64,000 nucleotides of DNA from assembly GCA_963930645.1 (NCBI GenBank), contig OZ005651.1, positions 128,567,731-128,631,730 on the forward strand, read 5' to 3'. Positions 33,535 to 44,649 of this stretch are shown here, piece after piece (position 1 is the stretch's first letter; every line of letters begins with the position of its first letter). The notes below the pieces were generated by a model, which searched no databases, was not told the DNA's origin, and saw only the letters and a program-made list of their open reading frames with translations. The position numbers and the translations under genes are program-made. Source of the DNA: Salticus scenicus. Its lineage: Eukaryota > Arthropoda > Arachnida > Araneae > Salticidae.

Positions 33535-34935
33535 CATTAGCAACGGTTATTATGTACGTTTCTTAAATTTTCTTTCACACGATTTCTTTCAATTTTATGT
33601 TAAATATTTTTTTTAGCTTCCTACAACAGGGGAAAAAAAGGGGGAAAATCTTTTTTTTTTTTTTTTTTTTTTGTTATAAACAAGAACGAAAAATCATGCG
33701 ATACGCATTGATGTACGTACTTGTTGTATCGTATAACTTTCAATGTTCTTTACGTACGTTAACCTATGACGGACAGACAAACGGACTGAAAGGTGTACAG
33801 ATAGACTAACTGAATTCATAATCAATCTTAAATATTGTTGGAAAGTGTTAAAAATTCTTAACGCAAAAGAAAATGCAACCCTTAGATTTTAATTGCAGCC
33901 TTTAATATATCTGAATATTTCAGTGTAGCCCTGTAAATCTGCAGGTTAACCAGATCATACTCTATACAAAACATTATTTCAGTACATTAACATGAAATGT
34001 CCATTTTTTTTATGACTTTTACAGTAGAAAGTTATTTAAATGTGATTTCTAAAAATGTCTGTCCTGAAACGCTATGAATTGGCATTTTTTTAGGGTGTCC
34101 CTGTATACAAACCAGTAGTACAGGATTTATTAAATAGGAAAAATTCTATGGCAAACTTGAATAACATATATCATTTTTTTTTTTCTTCTGAAAATATTTA
34201 CGGAGACTGCGGGTGGGCAGACGGACAAACAGGTAGATGGACAGTCGGACAGACAGGCACACAAATTGAAATCATATTTACTCTTGACCGTTAGAAAGTG
34301 TTAAAAATGCTTAATGTAAACGAAAAGGCAATTTCAGCAAATTTCCATAAATAGATGCCATTAATGTAACTCAATATTTTTGTGCAGTTCTCTATATCTA
34401 ATGCTAATCGTACTATATTCTATAGAAAACTTTCTTTTGTGCATATGAATAACTTATTTCAATTTCATTAAGATTTGGGCAAAGTACAGTTGTTAAAATT
34501 TGATTTAGAAAAATACCTCTCATAGAACGCAATGCCTTAGAATAATTTCGGGTGTCCCTGTACACAAACCAGTGGTAGTATTTATTCCATTTTCTACATA
34601 AAACAACCGATAGTGAACTTAAATAACATATTTCAATTTCCTTAAGATTTGTGTAATGTAAAGGTATTAAAATATGGTTTATAGAAATACCTCTCATAGA
34701 ACACAATGCTTTGGAAGACTTTTGGGTATCCCTGTACACAAACCAGTAGAGGTATTCACACCATTTTCAACAGAGAACATCCGATAGTGAACTTGAATAA
34801 CATATATCAGTTTCAAGAAATTCCGTGAATATTTACGGGAGTTAGAGTGCGGACAGACAGACAGACAGACATACACACACACAGTCAGACAAACCGAAGT
34901 CATTAACACTTTTCAATCTTGTTGGAAAGTGTTAA
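33535..34935. repeat. Diverged tandem/dispersed repeats of family R1
   Basis: Blocks GTCCCTGTATACAAACCAGT (34095), GTCCCTGTACACAAACCAGT (34552) and ATCCCTGTACACAAACCAGT (34728) recur, each followed by AACTTxAATAACATAT. GAAAGTGTTAAAAA recurs near 33841, 34297 and 34925. Three CAGACA-rich patches lie at 33771, 34205 and 34852. The start (AGCAACGGTTATTATGTACG, 33539) resembles the array at 38.8 kb. Minus frames at 34413-34909 repeat each other because of this structure. They show no domain. Confidence 0.75.
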
Positions 34936-34972
34936 AAAGCACCACAAAACAGACATTTAAAAGTAATAAGTA

Positions 34973-36413
34973 GGGGAGAGTGGTGTTGAATGGGACGCAG
35001 GATGAATGAGACAATAGCAAAATTTTTATGTTTTGCAAGCACCGGAAACTTGGCAATTTTTCTGATATATGGCAGCACTGAAGTAATTCATCAAGGGTAG
35101 TTTCAGAATTGTGCTATCCATAGAAGGACAGAAAAAAATTAAGGTGTCTTTTTCAGCTGCCAAAGTAAGTTTTTACTGATTCAATTAGGTAGTAGTTAAG
35201 AAATCAATTATTTGCTTAAAGTTAATATAACTCTTATATGGTGAAAAGGAATAATCTTTTATTGTGTTTATGATATTCAAGAAGAATATTGACAATTGTT
35301 CATTAAGTCTATTTCCTGTTTTATATGATCATGTGATTGTTGGGATGAATGGGACATTTCCCACTATGTACTAATTTAAAATTGTACGCAAGAATTAAAT
35401 TAAAACAAATCTTAAATATATTTTCAATATTTTTATAACGTATAGTTCAGTAGTTATTACATGGAATTATAAAAGTAGCATTTGAATTTAGTACAAGTAG
35501 GCTAAATATAAAGAAATATCAGTAAAAGTTAAGGATGAACAGGCTTTTTTTTTATTACTATGATCTATATAAGTTTAGTTAATTCATTATAAAATAATTT
35601 TATATTTTTAATTATGTAAATTAGCCATATTGATTATCAGGATTCTTAACTTTGTGGACTTAGAAAAAAAAAAAAATGAAATTAATTGTTCTGATTTTTT
35701 TATAATAATTATGATTAAAAAAATTATAAATTAGAATATTCAATGCAACTTAAATCAATAATTTAAAAATAAATAAATAAATAAACTAATAACAATTTGA
35801 TTAAAATCACAATTTCAATCAAGCTAATTAATTAAATCCTGGTGATTATTAATGTAATACAGAATAGAATGTTGGTTTTCCCGATCAGTCGGAAACAAAA
35901 ATTTATCTGGATAATTTGTCCTCTATTATAATGATTTATCTCTTTCTAGTGTCTTATTTATTTATTTATTTTTAGATTAGGTCGTATTAGATTAAATTAC
36001 CAAAGCATAGAGCACTAGGAACTGCACGAATCAAAGGACTTTTGTCTTTTGATGTTAATTTGAGTCAATACATCAGTTTATGTTAATTTCAGTAAATTCA
36101 TAGTGTGTAATAAAATCACATAAACCAATTTAACTTTTAAAAATGTATTTACTTTCCATTTTGTTTTCTTTTCTTTGTTAACTCCAGTCCTGTACCATTC
36201 ATCCCTATAGGTGAGGAGGAATGAGACAATGCACATGCATGTAAAAATAATTATTATCAATTAAAAATGATAACTTTTTATTAAAGTTAGTATGTTTATA
36301 TGTAACTGATTACTGAAGTGTACTTATGAGCAATGTTGCAAAATTCTGAATTACATATGGCTGACGTTATCAATAAAAACATGAAAAATGTCCCATTCAT
36401 CCCCACTCTCCCC
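34973..36413. mobile_element. TA-duplicating DNA transposon with GGGGAGAGTGG ends
   Basis: Left end GGGGAGAGTGGTGTTGAATG, right end complement of GGGGAGAGTGGGGATGAATG, with TA at 34971-34972 and 36414-36415. Removing it joins AGTAATAAG to TACAAACTTTG, which matches the uninterrupted opposite PLE arm at 38708-38730. Interior blocks ATGAATGGGAC and ATGAATGAGAC recur. No transposase frame is visible in 1.44 kb. Confidence 0.88.
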
Positions 36414-36446
36414 TACAAACTTTGAATAAACACCATAAAGGCAAGA

Positions 36447-36500
36447 GCTCGCAACAATTGTTTCAGGTTGAAATAAGACACGACCCTTCATCAGGCGAAC
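36447..36500 (-). ncRNA. Hammerhead-ribozyme-like core, PLE 3' terminus
   Basis: Read on the minus strand: stem I 5' strand GTTCGC, then the core CTGATGA, stem II AGG...CCT with a long loop, the core GAAA, a minimal stem III C-AATT-G, the cleavage triplet GTT, and stem I 3' strand GCGAGC, which pairs with GTTCGC (one G-U). All invariant core bases are present. A stem III of one or two pairs with a self-complementary loop is the form reported for PLE hammerheads, which act best as dimers. Activity is inferred. Confidence 0.72.
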
Positions 36501-36689
36501 AAAGTAGGTACGAGTGCTACAAACAAAGCGGCAACACACAAAACCGATTTAAAAGATGAGCAAAAATAAATAAATCCCAATGTAAATATAAATACTGGTG
36601 TGACCAGAATAATAAAAGGGAAAGCAGAAGATAAGTAAATAAATAAAATTAAAAATTAAAATAAAATCTAAAAATCTAAAAAATTTCAA

Positions 36690-36840
36690 AGCTAAACGAA
36701 AGAAGATAATTTAATTTTGTTGACGGGTTTGTAAATGGCTTTAAAACCAAACAGTGAAAGAATTTTAGAAATTTTAAAAGAAAGTGATGAATAAAAAAGT
36801 AAAACTACTGGGATGAGACCGTGATCGTCCAATTTGGGAA
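36690..36840 (-). pseudogene. PLE reverse transcriptase-endonuclease linker fragment
   Basis: The frame reads SVPKLDDHGLIPVVLLFYSS, continues with LSFKISKILSLFGFKAIYKP and ends VNKIKLSSF. This resembles the region after the RT thumb in Penelope-like elements, where a hydrophobic start is followed by KISKIL..F and KPVNKI. It was split from the upstream RT piece by the non-LTR insertion. The frame then runs into the non-coding terminus, and no GIY-YIG motif follows. A longer frame at 36692-37012 is a chance fusion with the tail of the non-LTR element. Confidence 0.7.
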
Positions 36841-36853
36841 CAGAAGGTTTAGG

Positions 36854-38131
36854 TTGGTTGGTTGGTTGAACGCCTTTTTCTGGCGCAAGGTCCAAAGTAG
36901 GACATGCTGCGCCAAACAAACAGGTAAAAGAAAAAATAGCTTCTGTATGGGTTTTACCCATCCAGAAAGTTATTAGAAAACCACAGGAGAAAAAAGAAAC
37001 AACTATATACAAGATAAAATCAGAAATAATAAAAACAGTGTATACAATAAAAAACAGATGTAAAATAGGATGAATTTGTAAACAATAAAATCAAATGTCG
37101 AAGTAAAAACCAGCCTCTTTCAAAAAATTTGTCAAGTGATGATGAGGATTTGCACCTAAAAGGCTTGTCAGATTGGGTGAAGATGAATTAAAATAATGTC
37201 AATACAGATGACGAAGGCAAGGGCAGTCGGTGAGAATATGGCAAATGGTTAGTGCACTAAAATGGCATTTTGGACAATCAGGTTGTTGTTCTCCAAGCAA
37301 TAAGTATTTATGTGTGAGTCTTGAATGCCCGATTCTTAGTCTAGTAATAATGACATCATATTTTCTAGGGGAGAGTGTAGGCCAGATTGAAATTTGAGAT
37401 TTTATTACTTGCAATTTGTTATTGGTTTGGTTATTCCACTCCCTTTGCCAAATATTTTTAAAATAGCTTTTAAGTGTGTGCTTCATGTCATCGTATGGGA
37501 CAGGACAGTTTAAAAGAATGGAAGCCTGCCTTGCGGCTTTGTCTGCTGCTTCATTGCCTTTTATGCCAACATGACCAGGAACCCAGCAAAACAAGATGTC
37601 AAATCCCTTTTCAGAAGGTCGTTGTAAGTTTTTAAAATTGAAGTGAAAGATGGATTACAAGAGGTAGATGAAGGAGAATCAAGAACACTTTTTGAGTCTG
37701 TATATATAATGAATTTACGATTTGGATGAGATGAAATAAAATTAAGGGCAACCTCAATAGCTAAAAACTCTGCAGAGAAAATGGAAAATGAATAAGGGAG
37801 TTGATAGCTAAAAGTGGTGTTACCAATGACAACACCACAGCCGACTTTATTAGTGGTCTTGGATCCGTCGGTAAAAATCTCGACATAGTCCTTATAATGG
37901 GAGCGATGAGATAAGTAAAGGGACTGAAAAATAGAAGCATCAGTGTTAGATTTGTCAAACCCATTGAACGGATGAAGACAAGAAATTACCTGGAAATTCC
38001 AAGGTGTCATGTTTAAAAGAGGCCGAGGACGAACTTTGGTATGAATGTGAGAGGTGCCATCAAGAAAGTTCTTAATTCTAAGAGCGAAATGTAGGATGCA
38101 AGATGGGCGATTCACATAAAGATTATGATCG
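36854..38131 (-). mobile_element. 5'-truncated non-LTR retrotransposon (RNase H clade)
   Basis: CAGAAGGTTTAGG flanks both ends (36841-36853 and 38132-38144), a 13-bp target duplication. Minus-strand coding DNA holds an RNase H domain and a C-terminal Cys/His region, and the 3' end is an (AACC)n tail after a GCGCCAGAAAAAGGCG block. The apurinic endonuclease and most of the RT are missing through 5' truncation, as normal for target-primed reverse transcription. Confidence 0.92.
37135..38115 (-). pseudogene. Non-LTR retrotransposon RNase H and C-terminal domain
   Basis: Two overlapping minus frames, 37561-38115 and 37199-37594, are one gene broken by a frameshift near 37,600. The first has EIFTDGSKT (first catalytic Asp), GCGVVIG, FSAEFLAIEVAL (catalytic Glu) and IIYTDSKSVL (catalytic Asp). 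The second resumes with FCWVPGHVGIKGNEAADKAA (final His/Asp block), then RLRIGHSRLTH and a CPKCxxxxxxxCHILTDCP-type zinc-knuckle-like segment. After a stop near 37,199 similar sequence persists to about 37,135. RNase H of this type is found in I, R1, Loa and some Jockey-group elements; I cannot assign the clade. Non-functional. Confidence 0.92.
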
Positions 38132-38145
38132 CAGAAGGTTTAGGA

Positions 38146-38394
38146 TTTTTGAACTTACATATATACAGCTTTATCGAGGATAGAGGGGTTATAGCCTCGA
38201 GAAAGAGCAAGAGATTTTAAATTATTAATTTCTTTCGAAAGACTAGATGGATCAGAACAAATGTGTAAGGCATGAAGAATATAAGTATAGAACGCTGACA
38301 TTTTCTGTTGAGGGGCGTGGTTAAAGAGGGCTTGCGGCGGAAGAGAGACAAATAATAGTTTTCTAAAGTCAGTGGTAGAGAACCGATTCTTGTC
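38146..38394 (-). pseudogene. PLE reverse transcriptase C-terminal fragment
   Basis: An open minus frame of about 80 codons with no initiating Met gives RFSTTDFRKLLFVSLPPQAL, then FNHAPQQKMSAFYTYILHAL, then CSDPSSLSKEINNLKSLALS and RGYNPSILDKAV. The QKMSAFYTYILHAL..P..L..EINNLK..A...GY pattern matches the RT thumb of Penelope-like elements. It ends in a stop just before the non-LTR insertion, and the frame shifts between here and the piece at 36690-36840. The finger and palm domains, including the YxDD motif, are absent. Confidence 0.75.
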
Positions 38395-38632
38395 TTAAAA
38401 ACGTTTACAAACCTTCACGTAACTTCATTTACCGTATAGCTTTGAATTTTTTTGTAGATTTTTAAATGTTATTTTAACTTTTAATTTTATTTATTTATTT
38501 ATTTTCTTCTTTCAATTTTATTTTTCTGGTAACACCAGTATTTATATTTATATTCGACTTTATTTGTTTTTGCTCTTCATTTAAATCGGTTTTGTGCGTT
38601 GCCGCTTTGTTTGCAGCACTCGTGCCTACTTT

Positions 38633-38686
38633 GTTCGTCTGACGAAGGGTCGTGTCTTATTTCAATCCGAAAGAATTGTTGCGAAT
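38633..38686 (+). ncRNA. Hammerhead-ribozyme-like core, inverted PLE terminus
   Basis: Plus strand: GTTCGT, core CTGACGA (fits CUGANGA), stem II AGG opposite TCC (weakened by one mismatch), core GAAA, G-AATT-G minimal stem III, GTT, and GCGAAT, which pairs with GTTCGT through four Watson-Crick and two G-U pairs. Stem I differs from the partner copy at 36447-36500 yet keeps pairing. Stem II and III are partly decayed, so activity is doubtful. Confidence 0.62.
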
Positions 38687-38794
38687 TCTTGCATTTTATG
38701 GTGTTTATTCAAAATTTGTACTTATTACATTTTTAATTGGTCTAAATACATAGTAAACGCCTAAATAAAATAAAATAAAATAAATATTATATTT

Positions 38795-39720
38795 TTTGCA
38801 TTAAAATATGAAGTTGCACCCCTTAGCAACGGTTACTATAATCATTTCTTAAAATATGTTTTGCACATATTGTCTCAATTTTAATTTAATATTTTTTTAA
38901 CTTGTTACCAAAGAAAAAAAAGAAAAAAAACTTTTTCAAGTGATCTATATTTTCCAAAAGGAATAGTTCTGTTGTCCTAATAAAGGTATTTTTGTCTGCC
39001 ATCATGGCCTCACATGAAAATAATTTTATTTTTCTACAACATTAACTATACTTTTCGAACGGTACTACTTCTAAGCCCTTCCACTTTTTAAAAATACACT
39101 AAATATGCATTTTTAAAAATCCTAAAATATGAAGTTGCGTTCCTTAGTAACGGTTACTATATTCATTTCTTTCTTTCTTTTCTTTTTTTTTTTCTTTTTT
39201 TGCATGTTTTGTCTCAAATTTAGTTTGATATTTTTTTAACTTATTACCAAAGGAAAAAACTTTTTCAAGTGATTTATATTTTCTAAAGGCAATAGTTCTG
39301 TTGTCCTAATGAAAGTATTTTTGTCTGCCATCTTGGCCTCATGTGAAAAATTTTTTATTTTTCTGCAAACCACATTAACTATACTTTTCGAACGATACTA
39401 CTTTTAGGCCCTTCCACTTTTTAAAAATACGCTAAAATTTACCTGAAATTTCATGTTTGTGTCATAATATTTAAATTAATTTAATATTTTTTACCTTTTT
39501 GCCAAAGAAGAAAAAAAAAAAAAACTTTTTTCAGTGGTCTATTTTTCTAAAAGCAATAATAATCATATTGTTCTAATAAATAAAAATATTTTTGTCTGCC
39601 TTCTTAGTCTCATATGATTTTTTTTTTCCTGCAAACTACATTAACCATACCTTTCAAACGATACTACTTTTAAGCCTTTCCTTTTGTTGAAAATAGGCTA
39701 AACGGCAAATTTTACGTTTG
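38795..39720. repeat. Tandem array, three ~310-bp units
   Basis: Units at about 38795-39120, 39121-39432 and 39433-39720. Shared blocks: TATGAAGTTGC, TTAGxAACGGTTACTAT, ATTTTTTTAACTTxTTACCAA, AACTTTTTCAAGTGAT, CTGTTGTCCTAAT, TATTTTTGTCTGCCATC, ATTAACTATACTTTTCGAAC, GTACTACTTxTAxGCCCTTCC. The third unit is the most diverged. No coding frame crosses it. Confidence 0.9.
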
Positions 39721-40597
39721 CGTATTAATATATAGATAGATTCTTCTTTTATTTTTTAAAATGAAGGACTATTTTTAAGATTCAACCTGTAATAATGATT
39801 AAAATATTGGCTGTTAGATTTTCAAGAACTATATAGCAATTCATGGTAGTATTAAATAATGAGTGAAATAATAAAGGTAAAACAAGGAAGATTTATCAAC
39901 AATAACTTTTTAACGATTTTATCATTGTAATTAATTCAATGGTTATGACTGGTTTCAACTTATTTTACTGCTGTGATCTTTAACATTATCGTGGAAACTT
40001 AAAACTGGAAAAAATTAGTTTTTATTTAAAATCATCTAAACGAAAAAAAAAAAAAAAAAAAAAACAGACTAGAAACAAAAATAAAACATTTGATTTTTCC
40101 CCCTGTTTTATTATTATTATTTTTTTTTAAACGCGTTTTTATTATTATAAGACAAAAAATCTATGAATAAAAACAATAATCAAATACTAAAACACATTTA
40201 CCCTAAATAAATAAATAAAATAAGATAAATCAATTAAATAAATAAATAAAAACAAAACTAATGTGCCAAACATTATTGTATTGTAATTATGATGGGTAAT
40301 AATTCCATATAATTGCTGGAAAATAGTTTTTCATTTAAATCACTGTAGTTAGTTGTTCAACTATAGAAAATATACACTTTAAGGGGAAAAAAAAATCATA
40401 AAATTACAGTACAAGTGAAATAAATTATACGGTATTTGTGCCATCTTGATTGTTTATGTTAAGTACAGTATTTCTACAATAAATGAAATTATTGTATATA
40501 ATACAAATATACATCCATACAAATTTACATATTTTTGCTTGGTCTTGCAAAATAATTATAGCCATTGACTTATATGACAAAAGTCTATCTTTTCTTT

Positions 40598-40631
<34 letters not shown>

Positions 40632-42388
40632 TGTGAAGTTCCTTTATTTTCACGATTTTATCATTTATGACTATCAAGCAGTTGAAATACACATTAAATT
40701 GTAGCTCAAACATTCCGGTAATTCTTCGAAAAATTGTTTCCATAATAATCTACTTAAAATGTATCCATTATTTTAAATATTCATCATTTTAGTGATACTT
40801 TAAATGAAATATAAATATAAAATACATTATTTCTTACATACTGTACAGTGGAACTTAATAAAACAAATCAGTTTCATTTGATATGAAACAGTTGAAATAT
40901 TAAAGTGCTCTTAAAATACGCGATTTTTTAGATGGCAGTGCATCTGAAATATGTGACCCTTCAAACGAACTCTTTAGCTACACCATCCCCTTGAAAAGAA
41001 AATACTTCATGGTAAATCTTTATAACATAAGATTAATATAACATGAAGAAACTAATATTCATTGATTATAATACATTCAAATTTTTTTGTACGTTCCTGA
41101 AAAATAATTTAAGACGCTATGCACGCTATTTGCAAAGGGTATCGTGATGTAATAACATTCGTTTAATAAATAATGCCATTTTCGTTGGAATTCAGTAATA
41201 TTAAAGAAAACGCATATGGACAAACAGACAAATAGAAAAATAAATATTATTTTAGCTAAAAGAAAGTGTTAATGGAAGAATGATAAGATAGTTATTATTT
41301 AACAAATTTAATGGATTTCATTAAATTTATTATATTTAGGCACATTTGCTTTAATGATTTGTTTCTACTTGACGTTAAATCACTTGTTACAAAGGAATAC
41401 TCATAAAATGATTCAGAAAAATTCATAGCAATATTTGACAATCAAATGATGACCTTTTATCCCGTTTGCTGATTTACGTGATGCATTTACCATTGATTTT
41501 CGATTTCTTCAAAGAACGATGACGTTTTGGAATACAGCAAGAAAAAAATATCTCGGAAGATTATGAATCTGAAGGGCTTCACAAACGCATCTTGATGATT
41601 ATTTTTATCTCATTTCGTACCACAAACGATCACGTGGCATTTTTTTTTCGTTTTAGTGTTTTTAAAGATATACAGGAAAATCAGTCTGATGACTAATTTC
41701 AGACTGAGTGGCTTTACAAATATCGTCAATTTTTTTTTTAATGACAAGACATTGCAAGGTTACCTTTTTACCAATCATCGAACTTGATTTCTTCCTATCA
41801 TAGGTGTTTGAAGTGAAGTTAGAGTTACTTTTTGTAAGCATCAATACATTGCTTAGAATTCTATTTGTGCGTTTGCATTATAATCTATCATATAAGTGTT
41901 TCAAAATTATTTATGGGAAAAGCGTTAAAATTAATCACAACACAGCACTATGAATATATATATATATATGCATTACAAAATCTTATAAAATATTCTGTTT
42001 CATCACAGAAATTTATTGATCAAAATTAAACTATAAAAAGTTGATATTATCTATTCACCAATAGTTGAATTTGATTCTTCTTCATCATAGGCGTAAAGTG
42101 CAGTTAAAACAGTCTGATAAGCGGAAGAATGAAACTGATAACTTGCTTGGAATACTATAAGTGTGTCTGCACTTACAGTATTCCAAGTATTCCATTCCAC
42201 AATTGTATTATTCCATTTTTATTTTATTTTATTCTAAACATAACACCATATATATATAGGGGTCACTTTAATCATGGAAATTAAATCGCCCAAAAGGACT
42301 ACATATGTTACGATTTAGTCGTTCAAATGTGTAAAAAGGTAGATAAAAGTAAAATAAAGCAAAATAACAACATCAACGATAATAATAT
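39721..42388. other. AT-rich spacer, little recognised
   Basis: (CA)n at 40604-40631, an A run at about 40041-40063. A weak duplication links 41775-41870 and 42060-42170 (TTCxTCATAGGxGT, CTTGCTTxGAAT). No gene or transposon ends found. Confidence 0.5.
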
Positions 42389-42994
42389 TGTTGCGTACTC
42401 GGTGTTCGAGAATTGTCTCTGAATGAAAGGCGAATCTTGCAGAGGCTCAAAAGTTTATTTACAGAAAATTCGAGAAGATTACAGGTCTGTAAACCAAGTA
42501 TCAACTTCAGTTTCACCAGTAAACACAGCTTAAATAACAACTGACAACATTAAATTCGCAGTATAAACTGTACTATAGAATTAACACGCAGTAATACGCT
42601 ACATTCAAACAGTAAAAAAGATCTTAGTAGGGAGCTCTTAGCAGAATGACGGTTGGCGGGAAAATGACTGACTTGGCCGGATTAGGCTACCTTTTATACC
42701 CTTCTATAAACCCAGAATTTTTTGGTAACTTTAAAAGAAACAAGTTAGGGCTTAGATATTCTAGATATAGATAATAAGAATTTTCTTGCCAAGATCGCCA
42801 AAAAGGTCACCAAATTTGGCGCCAAGGCCACTACCTACCTTGCTGAAGCTTTTTAACGGGTTTTTAAAAGAAAATGAGCTATTTTAATGCAAAACAAGCT
42901 AGAAATGAAAAAAATTAACATTTTATAACCTGACTAAGCCTCTTTGAATGATTTTACATAAAAAATAACTACTGTTATTTACAAATTCGTAACA
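42389..42994 (-). repeat. 3' LTR of the Gypsy element
   Basis: 606 bp, TGTTACGAATTT...GCAACA on the minus strand, so it has TG/CA ends. It shares about 240 bp (GAATTGTCTCTGAATGAAAG, CAGTATAAACTGTACTATAG blocks) with the 5' LTR; the rest has no counterpart because the 5' LTR is truncated. Confidence 0.92.
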
Positions 42995-43004
42995 TTGCCC
43001 CCTC
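42995..43004 (-). other. Polypurine tract
   Basis: Minus-strand GAGGGGGCAA immediately before the 3' LTR, the usual plus-strand primer position. Confidence 0.8.
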
Positions 43005-43204
43005 ACAAGGACTGCACGTCCCGGGCAGTACAACCCTTGGTCAGGAGGCAAAAACTAAACAAACTATACAATCCAGAATATAAAAACTAAATTACACATA
43101 GCGATAAAATAACAATACAGATTGCAAAACTAAGCGATTGAAATATTTACATAAGTTACAAATATTTATATTAAAATATTTACATCACACACATATAAAA
43201 TTTA

Positions 43205-44300
43205 AAAAATACCATTTCCCATGATCTGTCGCAAGACTGTCGTAACATACTACCTTCTGTTTTGATGAACGTGCATTAGTAATTCTAACAACGACGTCAT
43301 TCTGTCTTTTTGGGACTGTATAGGGACTGTCCCAGTTACACTGTAGCTTGGGAGAGGGTTCTTTACGTCGAACAGGGTTCCACTATCAAACTTTGTCTCT
43401 TTCCTTGAATTCGTGATGTGTAGACTTTAGGTCATATCTCGTCTTCATTCTCTCCGTTGCCATGTGAATCCGCTCCCGAGCAAAGTTGTGTGCATCTTCA
43501 CATCGGGCAATAACAATCAGTTACATCTTGGTGTACTCCTCTGGCAATGAAGGTGCATCTGTTGGACAGTCAAACAGGAGATCACATGGAAGACAAAGTT
43601 CACGTCTAAACAGCATTTGAGCGAGAGTATAGCCAGTGGTTTCTTCGATACGCCAGCAGGAACAACGGCAGCTTCAAATCCCACTCTTGCTGGTTCCTTG
43701 ATACTAGAATAGAGAAGTTATTCAGGATGGCGCGGTTAAACTTCTCGACCATGCCATCTAACTGGGGATGTAGGGGCGTTGTCCGAGTAGCTGATACAGT
43801 CCTTTGAATACCGTAGAGGTGAAGTTCATATCTTGATTGGTATGAAGCTGTAGGGGGTGTGCTGTACCTTGACACCCATTGTTACACTAGTACCTCTGCG
43901 AATGTGCATGCCTCTTGATCTGGAATGGGATAAGTCTCAGGCCACTTGGTGAAATAGTCCATCGCAACGAGGATGTACTTATCGCCTCTGGAGTTCTGTG
44001 GCAAAGGACCCAAGATATCGAGTGCGATCCGCGCAAAGGTGCTCACATGTTATACCGGTGTAGTCTTCCTCGGCTTCGTATCTTAGGATCTTTACGTGCC
44101 GCACAAGCATCACAAGATTTGCACCATTTCTCCACGTTCTCTCTTGCCTTGCACCTGTAGAAGCGTTCTCGAACTTTCTGGAGAGTCTTCATGACTCCAA
44201 AATGGCCTCCAGTAGGACTACTATGCAGCTGCTCTAGAACATCTGGAATTTTCGATCTTGGTAGCAAAGGTCTGCCATTGGAAGTTCCGTCCATCGCCAG
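43205..44300 (-). pseudogene. Gypsy integrase, frameshifted
   Basis: From N to C terminus. An HHCC zinc-binding region (44043-44294) with LHSSPTGGHFGVMKTLQKVR and CKSCDACAARK. Then a core start in another frame near 43915-44040, with DILGPLPQNSRGDKYILVAM (first catalytic Asp) and DYFTKWPE. Then 43606-43875 with TTPLHPQLDGMVEKFNRAIL and LPLFLLAYR (region of the catalytic Glu). The second Asp block is damaged: SYQSRYELH stands where SDQGxxFE is expected. Beyond 43606 the C-terminal region is visible only in pieces (a SPKLQCNWDSPYTVPKRQND-type block near 43300-43370). At least two frameshifts and several stops; not functional. Confidence 0.9.
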
Positions 44301-44649
44301 ATTCCCATTTTCTGTACAATACGCTGTTTTTCACATGGAGAGAGTTCCAGAGTGTCCAGTAACATTTCGTGACGGGGCTAAATGTGGAAATATCCTGCCA
44401 TCTAGGTCTGTTGCTGGTCGTCTGCCTGAAGTGCAGTATTGGTTTTAAGTCAGGATCTTCTAACTGGGTTTGTCTAACTTCCTTATCACTTCAATGGTCT
44501 TGTTTCGATGGCACTGAAACGGTAGCTTGGCGAGCAACTGACTTTGTCAGCTGGTACTTCTCTTCAGCCCTATAGCAGTACTTGCGATTTTCAGAGCAAG
44601 GATCCAGCAACAAAGCATCTAGATTTCCACGTAGAGTTCCTTCCCTATG

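Larger units (their letters stand above)
34955..38735 (-). mobile_element. Penelope-like element (family P1), nested and interrupted
   Basis: A minus-strand PLE remnant: an inverted copy of its 3' terminus lies at 38410-38735 and the normal 3' terminus at 36414-36700, extended by the AAAGTAATAAG block at about 34957-34970 across a later insertion. Between the termini are reverse transcriptase C-terminal fragments. Two later elements split it: a DNA transposon at 34973-36413 and a non-LTR retrotransposon at 36854-38131. No GIY-YIG endonuclease frame follows the RT remnant, so that part is deleted or was never there. Both termini contain a hammerhead-like core. Confidence 0.8.

Noticed and set aside
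34413..34909. Minus-strand frames with repeated peptide MYRDTQKSSKALCSMRGI-type text
   Set aside because: The repetition comes from the diverged tandem repeats; no start context, domain or conserved frame across units.
36692..37012. 106-codon minus-strand frame
   Set aside because: It fuses the non-LTR 3' tail with a PLE fragment across an insertion junction. Only its last part (36690-36840) is meaningful.
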